The notes beneath the pieces were generated by a model. That model had not been told where the DNA came from and did no database searches. It saw nothing but the letters and a program-made list of their open reading frames with translations. A DNA stretch of 64,000 nucleotides from Mesorhizobium sp. PAMC28654 (GTDB lineage Bacteria; Pseudomonadota; Alphaproteobacteria; Rhizobiales; Rhizobiaceae). The DNA lies in contig NZ_CP085135.1 in the NCBI RefSeq assembly GCF_020616515.1, positions 5,999,001 to 6,063,000 on the forward strand, in the 5' to 3' direction. A program made the position numbers and the translations under genes. Below, in pieces: positions 44,424 through 52,191 of the stretch. Each line of letters starts with the position of its first letter. Position 1 is the stretch's first letter.

Positions 44424-46127
44424 ATGTATTCGCTTCGTTCCAATATCTTTCCGTTTTCGTTGTTGCGGCCACGCCAGGGGAACCCTTCGGTGGATGGCGA
44501 GCGCAAGCGCGGCCGCCGGCGCATGGCGATCACTATGGCGGCCTTTGCGTCTATTTTCTGCATCATCGGGGCGCGCCTGGTGTTCTATGGTTCGTCCACA
44601 CCGCATGCGGCGGACGTTCTCGTGCGGCCAGTCGGCGCGGCGCGGCCCGACATCATCGACCGCAACGGGACGATACTGGCGACCGACCTGCGCATGGCGT
44701 CGCTCTATGCCGAGCCACGGCGGATCGTGGACGCGAACGAAGCTGTGGAAAAGCTAGGCAGTGTGCTGCCCGAGCTCGATTACGAGCAGACCTATCACAA
44801 GCTCAGGAGTGGGTCGGGCTTCATCTGGCTGAGGCGGCAGCTTACCCCTCGGCAGCAGCAGGATGTGCTGGCCCTGGGCATTCCCGGCATCGGCTTTCGC
44901 CCTGAAATCAAGCGCTTCTATCCAGGTGGCGTCCAGGCGTCGCACATATTGGGACTGACCAACATCGACAATGTCGGCCTGTCTGGAATGGAGAAATGGA
45001 TCGACGATCAATGGCTCGTCGACCTCCGCGGCGCGGGCCTGGGGGGCAGCGGTGCGTTCCAGCCGGTCCAGCTGTCGATCGATGCGCGTGTCCAGCATGT
45101 CGTCCATGACGAGCTTTCGCGCGCGATGGAACGATACAAGGCCACGGCGGCGGGCGGCGTGATCCTGAACGTCAAGACCGGCGAGGTGATGGCCATGGTC
45201 TCGCTTCCGGACTACGACCCCAACAATCCGTTCAACGCCCAGGAGAAGGATCGGCTCAATCGCATGTCGGCCGGCACGGCCGAGATGGGCTCGACGATCA
45301 AGACGTTCACGACCGCGATGGCGCTCGAGATCGGCGGCGCCAGCATCTCGACGATGTTCGACGCCAGCGCGCCCATCATTGTCGGCCGGCAAAGGGTGCG
45401 TGATGCCCATGGCAAGGGGCGGCCCCTGTCGCTGGAGGAGGTCTTCCTGTTTTCCTCCAATATCGGTTCGGCCAAGGAGGCGATGATGGTCGGGGTGGAG
45501 CGGCATCGCGCCTTCCTGGAGCGGATGGGCCTTCTGTCGCGCATGACGACCGAGCTTCCGGAGGTCGCGCGGCCCGTCCAGCCGAAGGTGTGGAAGCAGG
45601 CGACGTCGATCACCGCCGCCTTCGGCCACGGCTTTGCCACGACCCCGCTTCAGACGGCGGTCGGCATCGCGGCCATCTTGAACCAGGGCAAGCTCGTTCC
45701 GGCGACGTTCATCCGCAGGTCCGAGCAGGCCAGGGCGATCGCCCAGACCGTGGTCAGCGAAGAGACGAGCAGAAGCATGCGCTATCTCTATCGCCTCAAC
45801 GGGATAAAGGGCTCGGGGCGGCGCGCCAACATCATGGGCTTCCGCGTCGGCGGGAAAACCGGCACGGCAGAGAAGGTCGTTGCCGGGCGCTATGCCAAGA
45901 ACCACAATTTCAACGTCTTCGCGGCGGCCTTTCCGATGAACGATCCGCAATTCGTCGTCCTTGTCGTCGTGGACGATCCGAGACCGGAGCGTCCACGCAT
46001 GGGCATCACCGCCGCCTCCAACGCCGCGCCGGTGGCAGGCGCGATCATCGAAAGGACGGCGGCGATGCTTGGCGTGCGGCCCGATTTTACCGATGACACC
46101 CAGCTCACGGTCAACAGTCTTCGGTGA
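44424..46127 (+). CDS. stand-alone FtsI-like penicillin-binding protein
   Basis: A 567-residue class B transpeptidase. One N-terminal membrane helix (AITMAAFASIFCIIGARLVFYG) is followed by the pedestal domain (RPDIIDRNGTILATDL, then GFRPEIKRFYPGG) and the transpeptidase domain. The domain has S-x-x-K in MGSTIKTFT, S-x-N in FSSNIGSAK and K-T-G in GGKTGTAEKV, so all catalytic motifs are intact. It is not in a division cluster; neighbours are a TetR gene and a Rieske oxygenase. It is probably an accessory copy of FtsI/PBP3 for septal or stress-specific peptidoglycan synthesis. Confidence 0.85.
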   Translation: MYSLRSNIFPFSLLRPRQGNPSVDGERKRGRRRMAITMAAFASIFCIIGARLVFYGSSTPHAADVLVRPVGAARPDIIDRNGTILATDLRMASLYAEPRRIVDANEAVEKLGSVLPELDYEQTYHKLRSGSGFIWLRRQLTPRQQQDVLALGIPGIGFRPEIKRFYPGGVQASHILGLTNIDNVGLSGMEKWIDDQWLVDLRGAGLGGSGAFQPVQLSIDARVQHVVHDELSRAMERYKATAAGGVILNVKTGEVMAMVSLPDYDPNNPFNAQEKDRLNRMSAGTAEMGSTIKTFTTAMALEIGGASISTMFDASAPIIVGRQRVRDAHGKGRPLSLEEVFLFSSNIGSAKEAMMVGVERHRAFLERMGLLSRMTTELPEVARPVQPKVWKQATSITAAFGHGFATTPLQTAVGIAAILNQGKLVPATFIRRSEQARAIAQTVVSEETSRSMRYLYRLNGIKGSGRRANIMGFRVGGKTGTAEKVVAGRYAKNHNFNVFAAAFPMNDPQFVVLVVVDDPRPERPRMGITAASNAAPVAGAIIERTAAMLGVRPDFTDDTQLTVNSLR

Positions 46128-46281
46128 TGGCCGGTTTCGATGGCGTGGCGGCTCGCCTGCCGGCGGCGTCGGTCAGCTGTGCCAACGGAATCCGCTCTTG
46201 GGTACCGAGCCTCGGCGTCGACATCCCGGCGGCGGCCAGTTACCATCAAGGGATACAAACAGCCAGACAAGGGAACGGCAG

Positions 46282-47511
46282 ATGAGCGTGCGTCCTCTCC
46301 AGCAAACCCACACCGAAGGCGATGCCATCGACCATCTGGTCGCGTCGCACCGGCCGGGCCATGGCCTGGTCCGCGCCTTCTATCATGACCCCGCCATCTA
46401 CGCGCGCGACATGGAACGGGTGTTCCGTCGCCATTGGCATTGCCTGGCGCATGCCAGCGTCATTCCCAACCCCGGCGACTTCGAACTGTTCAAGCTGGGC
46501 GACGAGGCCGTCATCCTGACGCATGGCATGGATGGAACCATCCATGCCATGCTCAATGTCTGCCGCCATCGCGGCGCGGAAGTCTGCACCAAGGAGAAGG
46601 GCAATGCGAAGATGTTCGTGTGCCCCTACCACGCCTGGGCCTATTCCAATGACGGATCGCTGCGCGCGGCGCGGCTGATGCCCAAGGATTTCGACCGCGC
46701 GGCGCATGGGCTGAAGAAGCTGCATGTGCGCGTCGCCGAGGGTCTGGTGTTCATCTCCTTCGCCGAGACCCCCTTGGATTTCGATCCGATCGAGCAGTCG
46801 CTGCGCACCAGCTGCGGCCAGTATGGCTGGGCCGACGCCAAGGTCGCGTACCGGCAGAGCTATCCGGTCGACGCCAACTGGAAGCTCGCCGTTGAGAACT
46901 ATGTCGAGTGCTATCATTGCGGCCCTGCGCATCCGGAATATTCGCAGACGCATGCGCTGGAAAAGCCCAAGGAGATGATCGAGCAGCTCAACGCGGCGAT
47001 GGAGCAGCGCACCTGCGCGCTCGGCATCGAGATCCACAGCGGCAACCGCTGGCAAAATTCGGCCGCCGGACAGGAAGCGATCGATACGTTCCGCTACGCG
47101 CTCTATGACGGCGTTTCGAGCGGCAGCCAGGACGGCTCGCCGGTGGCGCCGCTGATGGGCCGTTTCACCGACTATGATGGCGGCGTCACCTCCATCCACC
47201 TCGGCGGCACCAGTTTCCTGGTCTGCTATCCCGACCACGGCATGATCTATCGCTTCATTCCCAAGACTGCCGACACCTGCGAGATGGAACTGATCTGGCT
47301 GGTGCGTGGCGACGCGGTCGAGGGCGAGGATTACGACCTCGAAAAGCTGACCTGGCTTTGGAAGGTCACCACCGACGAGGACAAGAAGATCATCGAGCAC
47401 ACCTCGCGTGGCGTGCGCTCGCATTATTTCGTGCCGGGTCCGATCGCGCCGATGGAATATAACGAGCTGCGCTACATCAACTGGTACCTCGAAGAACTCG
47501 CTCGCGCCTGA
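46282..47511 (+). CDS. Rieske oxygenase alpha subunit, GbcA-like, second copy
   Basis: A 409-residue oxygenase with the Rieske motif C-R-H-R-G ... C-P-Y-H-A-W (about residues 93-117) and the mononuclear iron region VENYVECYHCGPAHPEY, where Glu replaces the Asp of classic aromatic dioxygenases as in GbcA/Stc2-type enzymes. It is likely an amine demethylase or hydroxylase. The start at 46282 follows AAGGGAAC. No reductase partner is adjacent. It shares layout with the 13380-14723 protein. Confidence 0.8.
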   Translation: MSVRPLQQTHTEGDAIDHLVASHRPGHGLVRAFYHDPAIYARDMERVFRRHWHCLAHASVIPNPGDFELFKLGDEAVILTHGMDGTIHAMLNVCRHRGAEVCTKEKGNAKMFVCPYHAWAYSNDGSLRAARLMPKDFDRAAHGLKKLHVRVAEGLVFISFAETPLDFDPIEQSLRTSCGQYGWADAKVAYRQSYPVDANWKLAVENYVECYHCGPAHPEYSQTHALEKPKEMIEQLNAAMEQRTCALGIEIHSGNRWQNSAAGQEAIDTFRYALYDGVSSGSQDGSPVAPLMGRFTDYDGGVTSIHLGGTSFLVCYPDHGMIYRFIPKTADTCEMELIWLVRGDAVEGEDYDLEKLTWLWKVTTDEDKKIIEHTSRGVRSHYFVPGPIAPMEYNELRYINWYLEELARA

Positions 47512-47548
47512 CAAAACCGATGGCGGATGACATGCGCAGGACCGGCTG

Positions 47549-48148
47549 ATGGCGCCGGTCAAGGTCGATCCCGACAAGGTCAGGGAGTTCGAGGATTCGG
47601 CCAGTTTTCATGCCTGGCTGGCTGGGCATCACGACGCGGAAAGCGAAGTCTGGATCAAGGTCCACAAGGTGGGTTCGGGGCTGAAATCGATCACGCCCAA
47701 GCAAGCCATCGACGTGGTGCTGTGCTTTGGCTGGATCGACGCCGTGCGCAAGTCCTTCGACGACAAGAGCTTCCTGCAGCGCTATACGCCGCGCGGCAGG
47801 AACAGCATCTGGAGCAAGATCAACATCGACAATGTCGCCCGGCTGGTCGAGGAAGGCCGCATGACCGGGCATGGCCTCAAACAGGTCGAGGCGGCCAAGG
47901 CCGACGGCCGCTGGGACCGCGCCTATGGCAGCGGCAAGGGCATGAAGATCCCCGACGACCTGCAGGCGGCCATCGACGCCGAGCCGGAGGCCAGGGCGAT
48001 GCTCGGCAAGCTCAGCGCGCAGAACCGTTTCGCGCTGGCCTTCCGCACCCACAACTTGAAGACCGAAGCCGGCCGCAGGAAGAAGATCGAGGGCTTCGTC
48101 GAGATGCTGAAGCGCGGCGAGACGATCCATCCGCAACGCGGGACTTAA
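47549..48148 (+). CDS. YdeI/OmpD-associated family protein
   Basis: A 199-residue protein with the YdeI-type pattern: ASFHAWLAGHHDAESEVWIKV, ITPKQAIDVVLCFGWIDAVR, SFLQRYTPRGRNSIWSKIN, and a basic C-terminal helix (AGRRKKIEGFVEMLKRGE). Family members are linked to resistance to polymyxin and cationic peptides and bacteriocin protection; the biochemical role is unclear. It starts 37 nt after the Rieske oxygenase stop on the same strand and may be co-transcribed. Confidence 0.8.
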   Translation: MAPVKVDPDKVREFEDSASFHAWLAGHHDAESEVWIKVHKVGSGLKSITPKQAIDVVLCFGWIDAVRKSFDDKSFLQRYTPRGRNSIWSKINIDNVARLVEEGRMTGHGLKQVEAAKADGRWDRAYGSGKGMKIPDDLQAAIDAEPEARAMLGKLSAQNRFALAFRTHNLKTEAGRRKKIEGFVEMLKRGETIHPQRGT

Positions 48149-48198
48149 GCTTTTTTGGGGGCCGCGATGCAATTTCATCGCCGGCGCCTGACGGCTGA

Positions 48199-48957
48199 CT
48201 AGACGGCGGCCTGGCTCTCGCGGATCAGGCTGACGACGAGTTGATCCACGCTGGGATCGTCAAGGCTGACGACATGGGCCATCCGGATCGCGTCCCTCGG
48301 GCGGATCCTGGTCACGTGCTGGCGCATGATCACCGACACGAAGGCAGGCCCGGAGCCGGTCAACACCATGGCCTGGCCCCTGAGGACGGGTTCCGAGATC
48401 GGCGCCCACTGCACGGCCATCAGCGATGGTTCTCCCACCGGCCGGCGGTTGACGCCGTTGAAATAGATCCAGTTCAGGCGCGAGATGGCCACGCCATAAT
48501 GGTTGCCGCGCGCTCGCGCCAGCGTGGCGGGTCCATGGCGCTCCACCCAGCCGGTGACCCTTCGGAACGTGACAATCTCGGTCTCGCGCCGCACGAATGT
48601 CACTGATCGCATCAGGAGGTCGGCCTGGCCGGGAATCGAAAAATAGGTGAAATAGATGCCGCCGGCGATCGCCGGGGTCGGGGGACGCGTCAAGCTCTCG
48701 AACAGGCTTCTGGAAATCGGCGGCAGGCCCGCAATGCGCGTTCCCTGCTCGGTCTGGTCCTGGTAGAGTTCATCTTCGTCGATGCCGAAGTAATCGCAGA
48801 TCAGCTTGGCCGTCTTCTTGTTGGGAACGGTGGTGCCCTGCAGGTAGCGCTCGAACTGTGTTAGGTTAATATCAAGCTCGCGGCAGACAGCACTGACGGA
48901 GGCATGGCTTTCGCACAGCCGTTTCAGGTTTTCCGAAATATTCTTGCGAATTGGCAC
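48199..48957 (-). CDS. XRE-family helix-turn-helix regulator
   Basis: A 252-residue protein. The N-terminal helix-turn-helix (NISENLKRLCESHASVSAVCRELDINLTQFERYLQG, about 5-60) is Xre/Cro type. A C-terminal domain of about 180 residues follows, probably effector-sensing. The GTG start at 48957 is chosen because GGGGA lies 9 nt upstream. Targets are unknown; it is divergent from two hypothetical genes about 250 bp away. Confidence 0.7.
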   Translation of the reverse strand: MPIRKNISENLKRLCESHASVSAVCRELDINLTQFERYLQGTTVPNKKTAKLICDYFGIDEDELYQDQTEQGTRIAGLPPISRSLFESLTRPPTPAIAGGIYFTYFSIPGQADLLMRSVTFVRRETEIVTFRRVTGWVERHGPATLARARGNHYGVAISRLNWIYFNGVNRRPVGEPSLMAVQWAPISEPVLRGQAMVLTGSGPAFVSVIMRQHVTRIRPRDAIRMAHVVSLDDPSVDQLVVSLIRESQAAV

Positions 48958-49206
48958 GTCATCGTCCCCGCCGCGACAGACGTCCGAACTCGAACCACTT
49001 GCTCGCCTAGTCCCCAACCAATATTGCACCAATTTTCATCCGCCGCGATTGCCTCGCGAAAAAATGACCGCGTATATGTCTACAACCTGCAAAAGACCGA
49101 GAAACCGTACGTTTCCGACATTTTGGCTAGGCAAATCATCAGAATGGGCGTATTTCCGGTTGCAAGAGCGACCCGTTTTTGCGGACCGGCCTCTCGACAT
49201 CGTGGG

Positions 49207-49506
49207 ATGGAGAGCGGTGTGGACAATACCGACCTGCGCGACCTTCTTGAATTTACGCATACCCAGTTGAACACGATTCGCAAGGCTGTCGCGACAAGCG
49301 GGCATGCCAGGGCGATGTTCAGTATCGATTGCCTGGTTGGCGCCGCCGCCGAACAGGCGAAATGCAAACTTGCCGGCCTGAATTGCGGCGACATGCCGAT
49401 GGGCCGTCGTATTGACGTAGTCGATGACGGTGTGGTGGCGCCGGGCAAGCTTGTGTCAGGCAGGGCAGGGCAGGGTGTTTCACCACGGCCAAGGCGGTCC
49501 CCTTGA
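49207..49506 (+). CDS. hypothetical protein
   Basis: A 99-residue ORF. The N-terminal half is helical (NTDLRDLLEFTHTQLNTIRK, then AVATSGHARAMFSIDCLVG) and looks like a real protein, while the last 30 residues are Arg/Gly/Pro-rich. No family recognised. GTG 49219 is an alternative start. Its stop overlaps the TTG start of the next gene (TTGA), suggesting coupling. Confidence 0.4.
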   Translation: MESGVDNTDLRDLLEFTHTQLNTIRKAVATSGHARAMFSIDCLVGAAAEQAKCKLAGLNCGDMPMGRRIDVVDDGVVAPGKLVSGRAGQGVSPRPRRSP

Positions 49507-49922
49507 GCCTGTTCACAAGACTTCGCGCCAGCAGCGTTTCGGCAAGTGTGATCCCCTATAAATTCGTGCTTTTGGAATCCGGCATTCCCAAAGCGGACAG
49601 GCCCGATGAGAATGTCAAAGCCTTCGTCGCCGAAAGGGCGGGCTTCAAGGCGGTGAAGGGCTGGCTGATCCTCCATGGCGCCATTCTCGACAAGCATGTC
49701 GTCATCGAGCAGGTCAGGACGGGAGCCCGCTTTGACGTGACGCCGCTGATGGTTTCAGCCCCCTTCTTCGAGCATCCAGGCCCCGTTGAGGAATTCGAGG
49801 GATTGTGCGGGCAGATCAGCCTGCCTTACTGGCCGGGTCCGACCGCGATTGTTCGGGCTCCGGCTGAGATCGATCCCACAGCGGCGGCTCCGGTAGAGTC
49901 CGAAAAAGAACCAGGAGAGTGA
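49503..49922 (+). CDS. hypothetical protein
   Basis: A 139-residue protein: SVIPYKFVLLESGIPKADRP, then GWLILHGAILDKHVVIEQVR, FDVTPLMVSAPFFEHPGP, and an acidic C-terminus. There is no signal peptide or recognised domain. The TTG start overlaps the preceding stop by 4 nt. A 9-bp hairpin follows at 49937-49972. Confidence 0.5.
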   Translation: MSLFTRLRASSVSASVIPYKFVLLESGIPKADRPDENVKAFVAERAGFKAVKGWLILHGAILDKHVVIEQVRTGARFDVTPLMVSAPFFEHPGPVEEFEGLCGQISLPYWPGPTAIVRAPAEIDPTAAAPVESEKEPGE

Positions 49923-49936
49923 CAGGGCCGGTGGCT

Positions 49937-49972
49937 AAGTCCGTCTTCCTGTTTGATGGATTTGACGGACTT
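49937..49972 (+). terminator. hairpin after the hypothetical gene
   Basis: AAGTCCGTC (49937-49945) pairs with GACGGACTT (49964-49972), 18-nt loop. There is no T-tract, so termination is uncertain. Confidence 0.35.
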
Positions 49973-49997
49973 GCCGCTGAACGATAGCATCCCAACC

Positions 49998-50066
49998 ATG
50001 AGCAAGACTCTTGCAGTTTCAATCACCTCTACGACCACCGCGCAGCGGTGGGTGTTAGACGCATGA
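49998..50066 (+). other. possible leader peptide with attenuator-like hairpins
   Basis: A 22-codon frame, MSKTLAVSITSTTTAQRW-VLDA, contains Thr-Ser-Thr-Thr-Thr. Its 3' half forms the hairpin ACCACCGC-GCA-GCGGTGGGT (50034-50053), and an intrinsic terminator follows 28 nt after the stop. There is no ribosome binding site to speak of. The layout is that of an amino-acid attenuator, but no biosynthetic gene follows. Confidence 0.3.
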
Positions 50067-50093
50067 ACTGAGCTTGTTCATTTGCTGACAACC

Positions 50094-50121
50094 AACCCGC
50101 CGGAGACGAGCGGGTTTTTTT
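50094..50121 (+). terminator. intrinsic terminator
   Basis: AACCCGC (50094-50100) pairs with GCGGGTT (50110-50116), followed by a run of T. It ends whatever transcript crosses 49998-50066 before the nucleotidyltransferase gene. Confidence 0.75.
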
Positions 50122-50276
50122 GTGCCCGGTTTCCCCGCATTCGAGGACGAAGTCGTGGACAATAATGGAAAGCGCATTCTTGCAAATCGTGCGTTGGCCG
50201 TTGCCAATGAGTGTCTTGCTACCCGCTTCGCAGGCGCTGGTTTGGACTTGCTTCGGTAAAGTGGAGAGCGGGTTGC

Positions 50277-51137
50277 TCATTCGGCGGCGTTTCGCTCGAA
50301 CTGCATCGGGCTGATGTAGTCGAGCGCGGAATGCCGCCGGATGGGATTGTAGAAGCCGTCGATATATCGGGCAATGGCGGCTTGGGCATCGGCGCGGGTA
50401 AGGAAAGAGGTGCGCCAGATCAGTTCAGTTTTCAGCGTCTTGAAGAATGTTTCGACCATGGCGTTATCAAAGCAATTGCCCTTGCCTGACATTGAGATGA
50501 TGACGCCGGCGGCACGCAATTCGGCTTGGTAGTCGATAGAACAATATTGGCTGCCGCGGTCGGAGTGGTGAATGAGGCCGGGTTCCGGCTGCCGCATGAC
50601 GAACGCCTTGTTGAGCGCTGCCAGAGCCAGGCTGCGGTGTAGCCGGTTGCCAGCAGCCCAGCCAACGACCTTGCGGGCAAACAGATCGATGACGACAGCA
50701 AGGTACAACCAGCCCTCCCGCGTCCAGATGTAGGAGATGTCGGCACCCCATTTCTGGTTGGGACCAGTGGCGGCAAAATCCTGGTCGATGACATTGGGGG
50801 CAACCGGAAAGGCGTGTTCGCTGTCCGTCGTGCGCTTGAACCGCCGCTTCTGTCTTGCCTGGAGGCCATTCTCCCGCATCAGACGCGCCGTTCGTCGCCG
50901 GCCAATGGCAAAGCCATTGTCTTGCAGTTCCCGCGTCATGCGCGGGCTACCATAGGTTCCGTTCGACAGCGCGAACGACGATCGCACATGCGCCAGCATT
51001 ATCATGTCGTCGCGCTGCCGGCGGCACGCCGGCCGGCGCCCCCAGGCAAAGTAGCCGCTCGGGCTGACACCCAGCGTCGCGCACAAACGGTCCACAGGGA
51101 AATCCTTCTTCGCCTGGTCGATGAGCGCGAACCTCAC
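50277..51137 (-). CDS. IS3 transposase OrfB
   Basis: The 286-residue catalytic part of an IS3 transposase. KRRFKRTTDSEHAFPVAPN is followed by the DDE core: WGADISYIWTREGWLYLAVV (Asp), LIHHSDRGSQYCS (Asp) and NAMVETFFKTLKTEL (Glu). Its start overlaps the OrfA stop by 4 nt. It is normally expressed as an OrfAB fusion by -1 frameshifting. Confidence 0.93.
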   Translation of the reverse strand: MRFALIDQAKKDFPVDRLCATLGVSPSGYFAWGRRPACRRQRDDMIMLAHVRSSFALSNGTYGSPRMTRELQDNGFAIGRRRTARLMRENGLQARQKRRFKRTTDSEHAFPVAPNVIDQDFAATGPNQKWGADISYIWTREGWLYLAVVIDLFARKVVGWAAGNRLHRSLALAALNKAFVMRQPEPGLIHHSDRGSQYCSIDYQAELRAAGVIISMSGKGNCFDNAMVETFFKTLKTELIWRTSFLTRADAQAAIARYIDGFYNPIRRHSALDYISPMQFERNAAE

Positions 51138-51427
51138 CGACTTCCCTCCTTGACGAAAAAAGCCGTCGCCCGTTTCAAGATATCCCGCTCCTGCCGAAGG
51201 ATTTCATTCTCCCGCCGCAGCCGTTTCAATTCAGCGGCGACATCAGCATCAGGCGGACGCCCAGGATCGCCCATCTCACGATCCAGCTGCCGACCCATCC
51301 ATCGCGTCAGCGTCGAGAAACCAACACCAAGATCCTCCGCGATCTGCCGCTTCGTCCGACCGCTCGTTCGCACAAGGCCAACCGCCTCCGCCTTGAACGC
51401 ATCCGTAAACTGTCTCTGTTTCGTCAT
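51134..51427 (-). CDS. IS3 OrfA, helix-turn-helix protein
   Basis: 97 residues: MTKQRQFTDAFKAEAVGLVR, then GRTKRQIAEDLGVGFSTLTRWM (helix-turn-helix), and a leucine-zipper-like C-terminal helix (LKRLRRENEILRQERDILKR). It binds the ends of the element. Confidence 0.93.
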   Translation of the reverse strand: MTKQRQFTDAFKAEAVGLVRTSGRTKRQIAEDLGVGFSTLTRWMGRQLDREMGDPGRPPDADVAAELKRLRRENEILRQERDILKRATAFFVKEGSR

Positions 51428-52191
51428 CGAGGTCGCCTTTCATCAGAAGGAAACTCTCCACTTTTTCGGGGCAAGTCCAGTTTTGCCTATGTGGCAGGTT
51501 CACTCATGCGTGGGGAAGGCACTGAGTTTTCGGATATCGATCTGGTGGTGGTCTTTCCGTCCTTGGAAAGAGCCTGGCGAGAATCGTTCGTGCAGGACGG
51601 CTTTCCGATCGAAGCATTCGTCCATGATCCGCGGACGCTGGCCTATTTCCTTCGTCACGACGCGCACAGCGGATATCCAATCATGGTGGATATGGTGGCG
51701 ACCGGCGACATAGTTGGATCGGACAAGGACAAGGCGCGCTCAATTCAGACAGAGGCGACGAAGGTCCTGATGGAAGGGCCAAAACCTCTTGCAGGCCAGA
51801 ACCACGATATCTTGCGGTACCAGGTAACCGATCTCGCCGACGATCTGCGTGGCGAGCGTCCGCCTGAGGAAATCGCGGCCATTGCAGTGCAGCTCTATCA
51901 AAAACTGGCCGACCTCATTCTATCGGGGCGTGGCGCGTGGTGCGGCAGAGGAAAATGGATACCAAGACTGCTGAAGAGGCTCGATGCTGAACTGGCAACC
52001 GAATTTGAAGTCGCCTTCAGGCTCGCGGTGCAAGGCGATGGAGCCAGATTTCTGGCCTTGGCCGATAAGGAGCTTGCCTTGCATGGCGGCCGCTATTTCG
52101 AGGGCTATAGACAGGAGGCCCCACTTGAGGCGCGCCGCGTCGAATAGAAACGAGGACATATTGGTGAAGCATGATTTGAGGTCATGCTTGC

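Larger units (their letters stand above)
50243..51479 (-). mobile_element. IS3 family element
   Basis: A 1237-bp element with inverted ends TGGACTTGCTTCGGTAAAGTGGAGAG and TGGACTTGCCCCGAAAAAGTGGAGAG (shown here only as the end pair, 22 of 26 matching), and a 3-bp GTT duplication at 50240-50242 and 51480-51482. It is inserted in a nucleotidyltransferase gene. Confidence 0.93.
50155..52147 (+). pseudogene. nucleotidyltransferase gene split by IS3
   Basis: The 5' part (GTG 50155, GAGGA 7 nt upstream) encodes DNNGKRILANRALAVAN, then ECLATRFAGAG. The 3' part (from 51483) encodes FAYVAGSLMRGEGTEFSDID, then LVVVFPSLERAWRESFV to 52147. Removing the IS3 element and one GTT duplicate restores a single frame of about 250 residues with the G-S-x3-G-x4-S-D-x-D-L motif of polymerase-beta-type nucleotidyltransferases, similar to aminoglycoside nucleotidyltransferase-like proteins. 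The 3' part could still be translated from ATG 51506. Confidence 0.85.
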
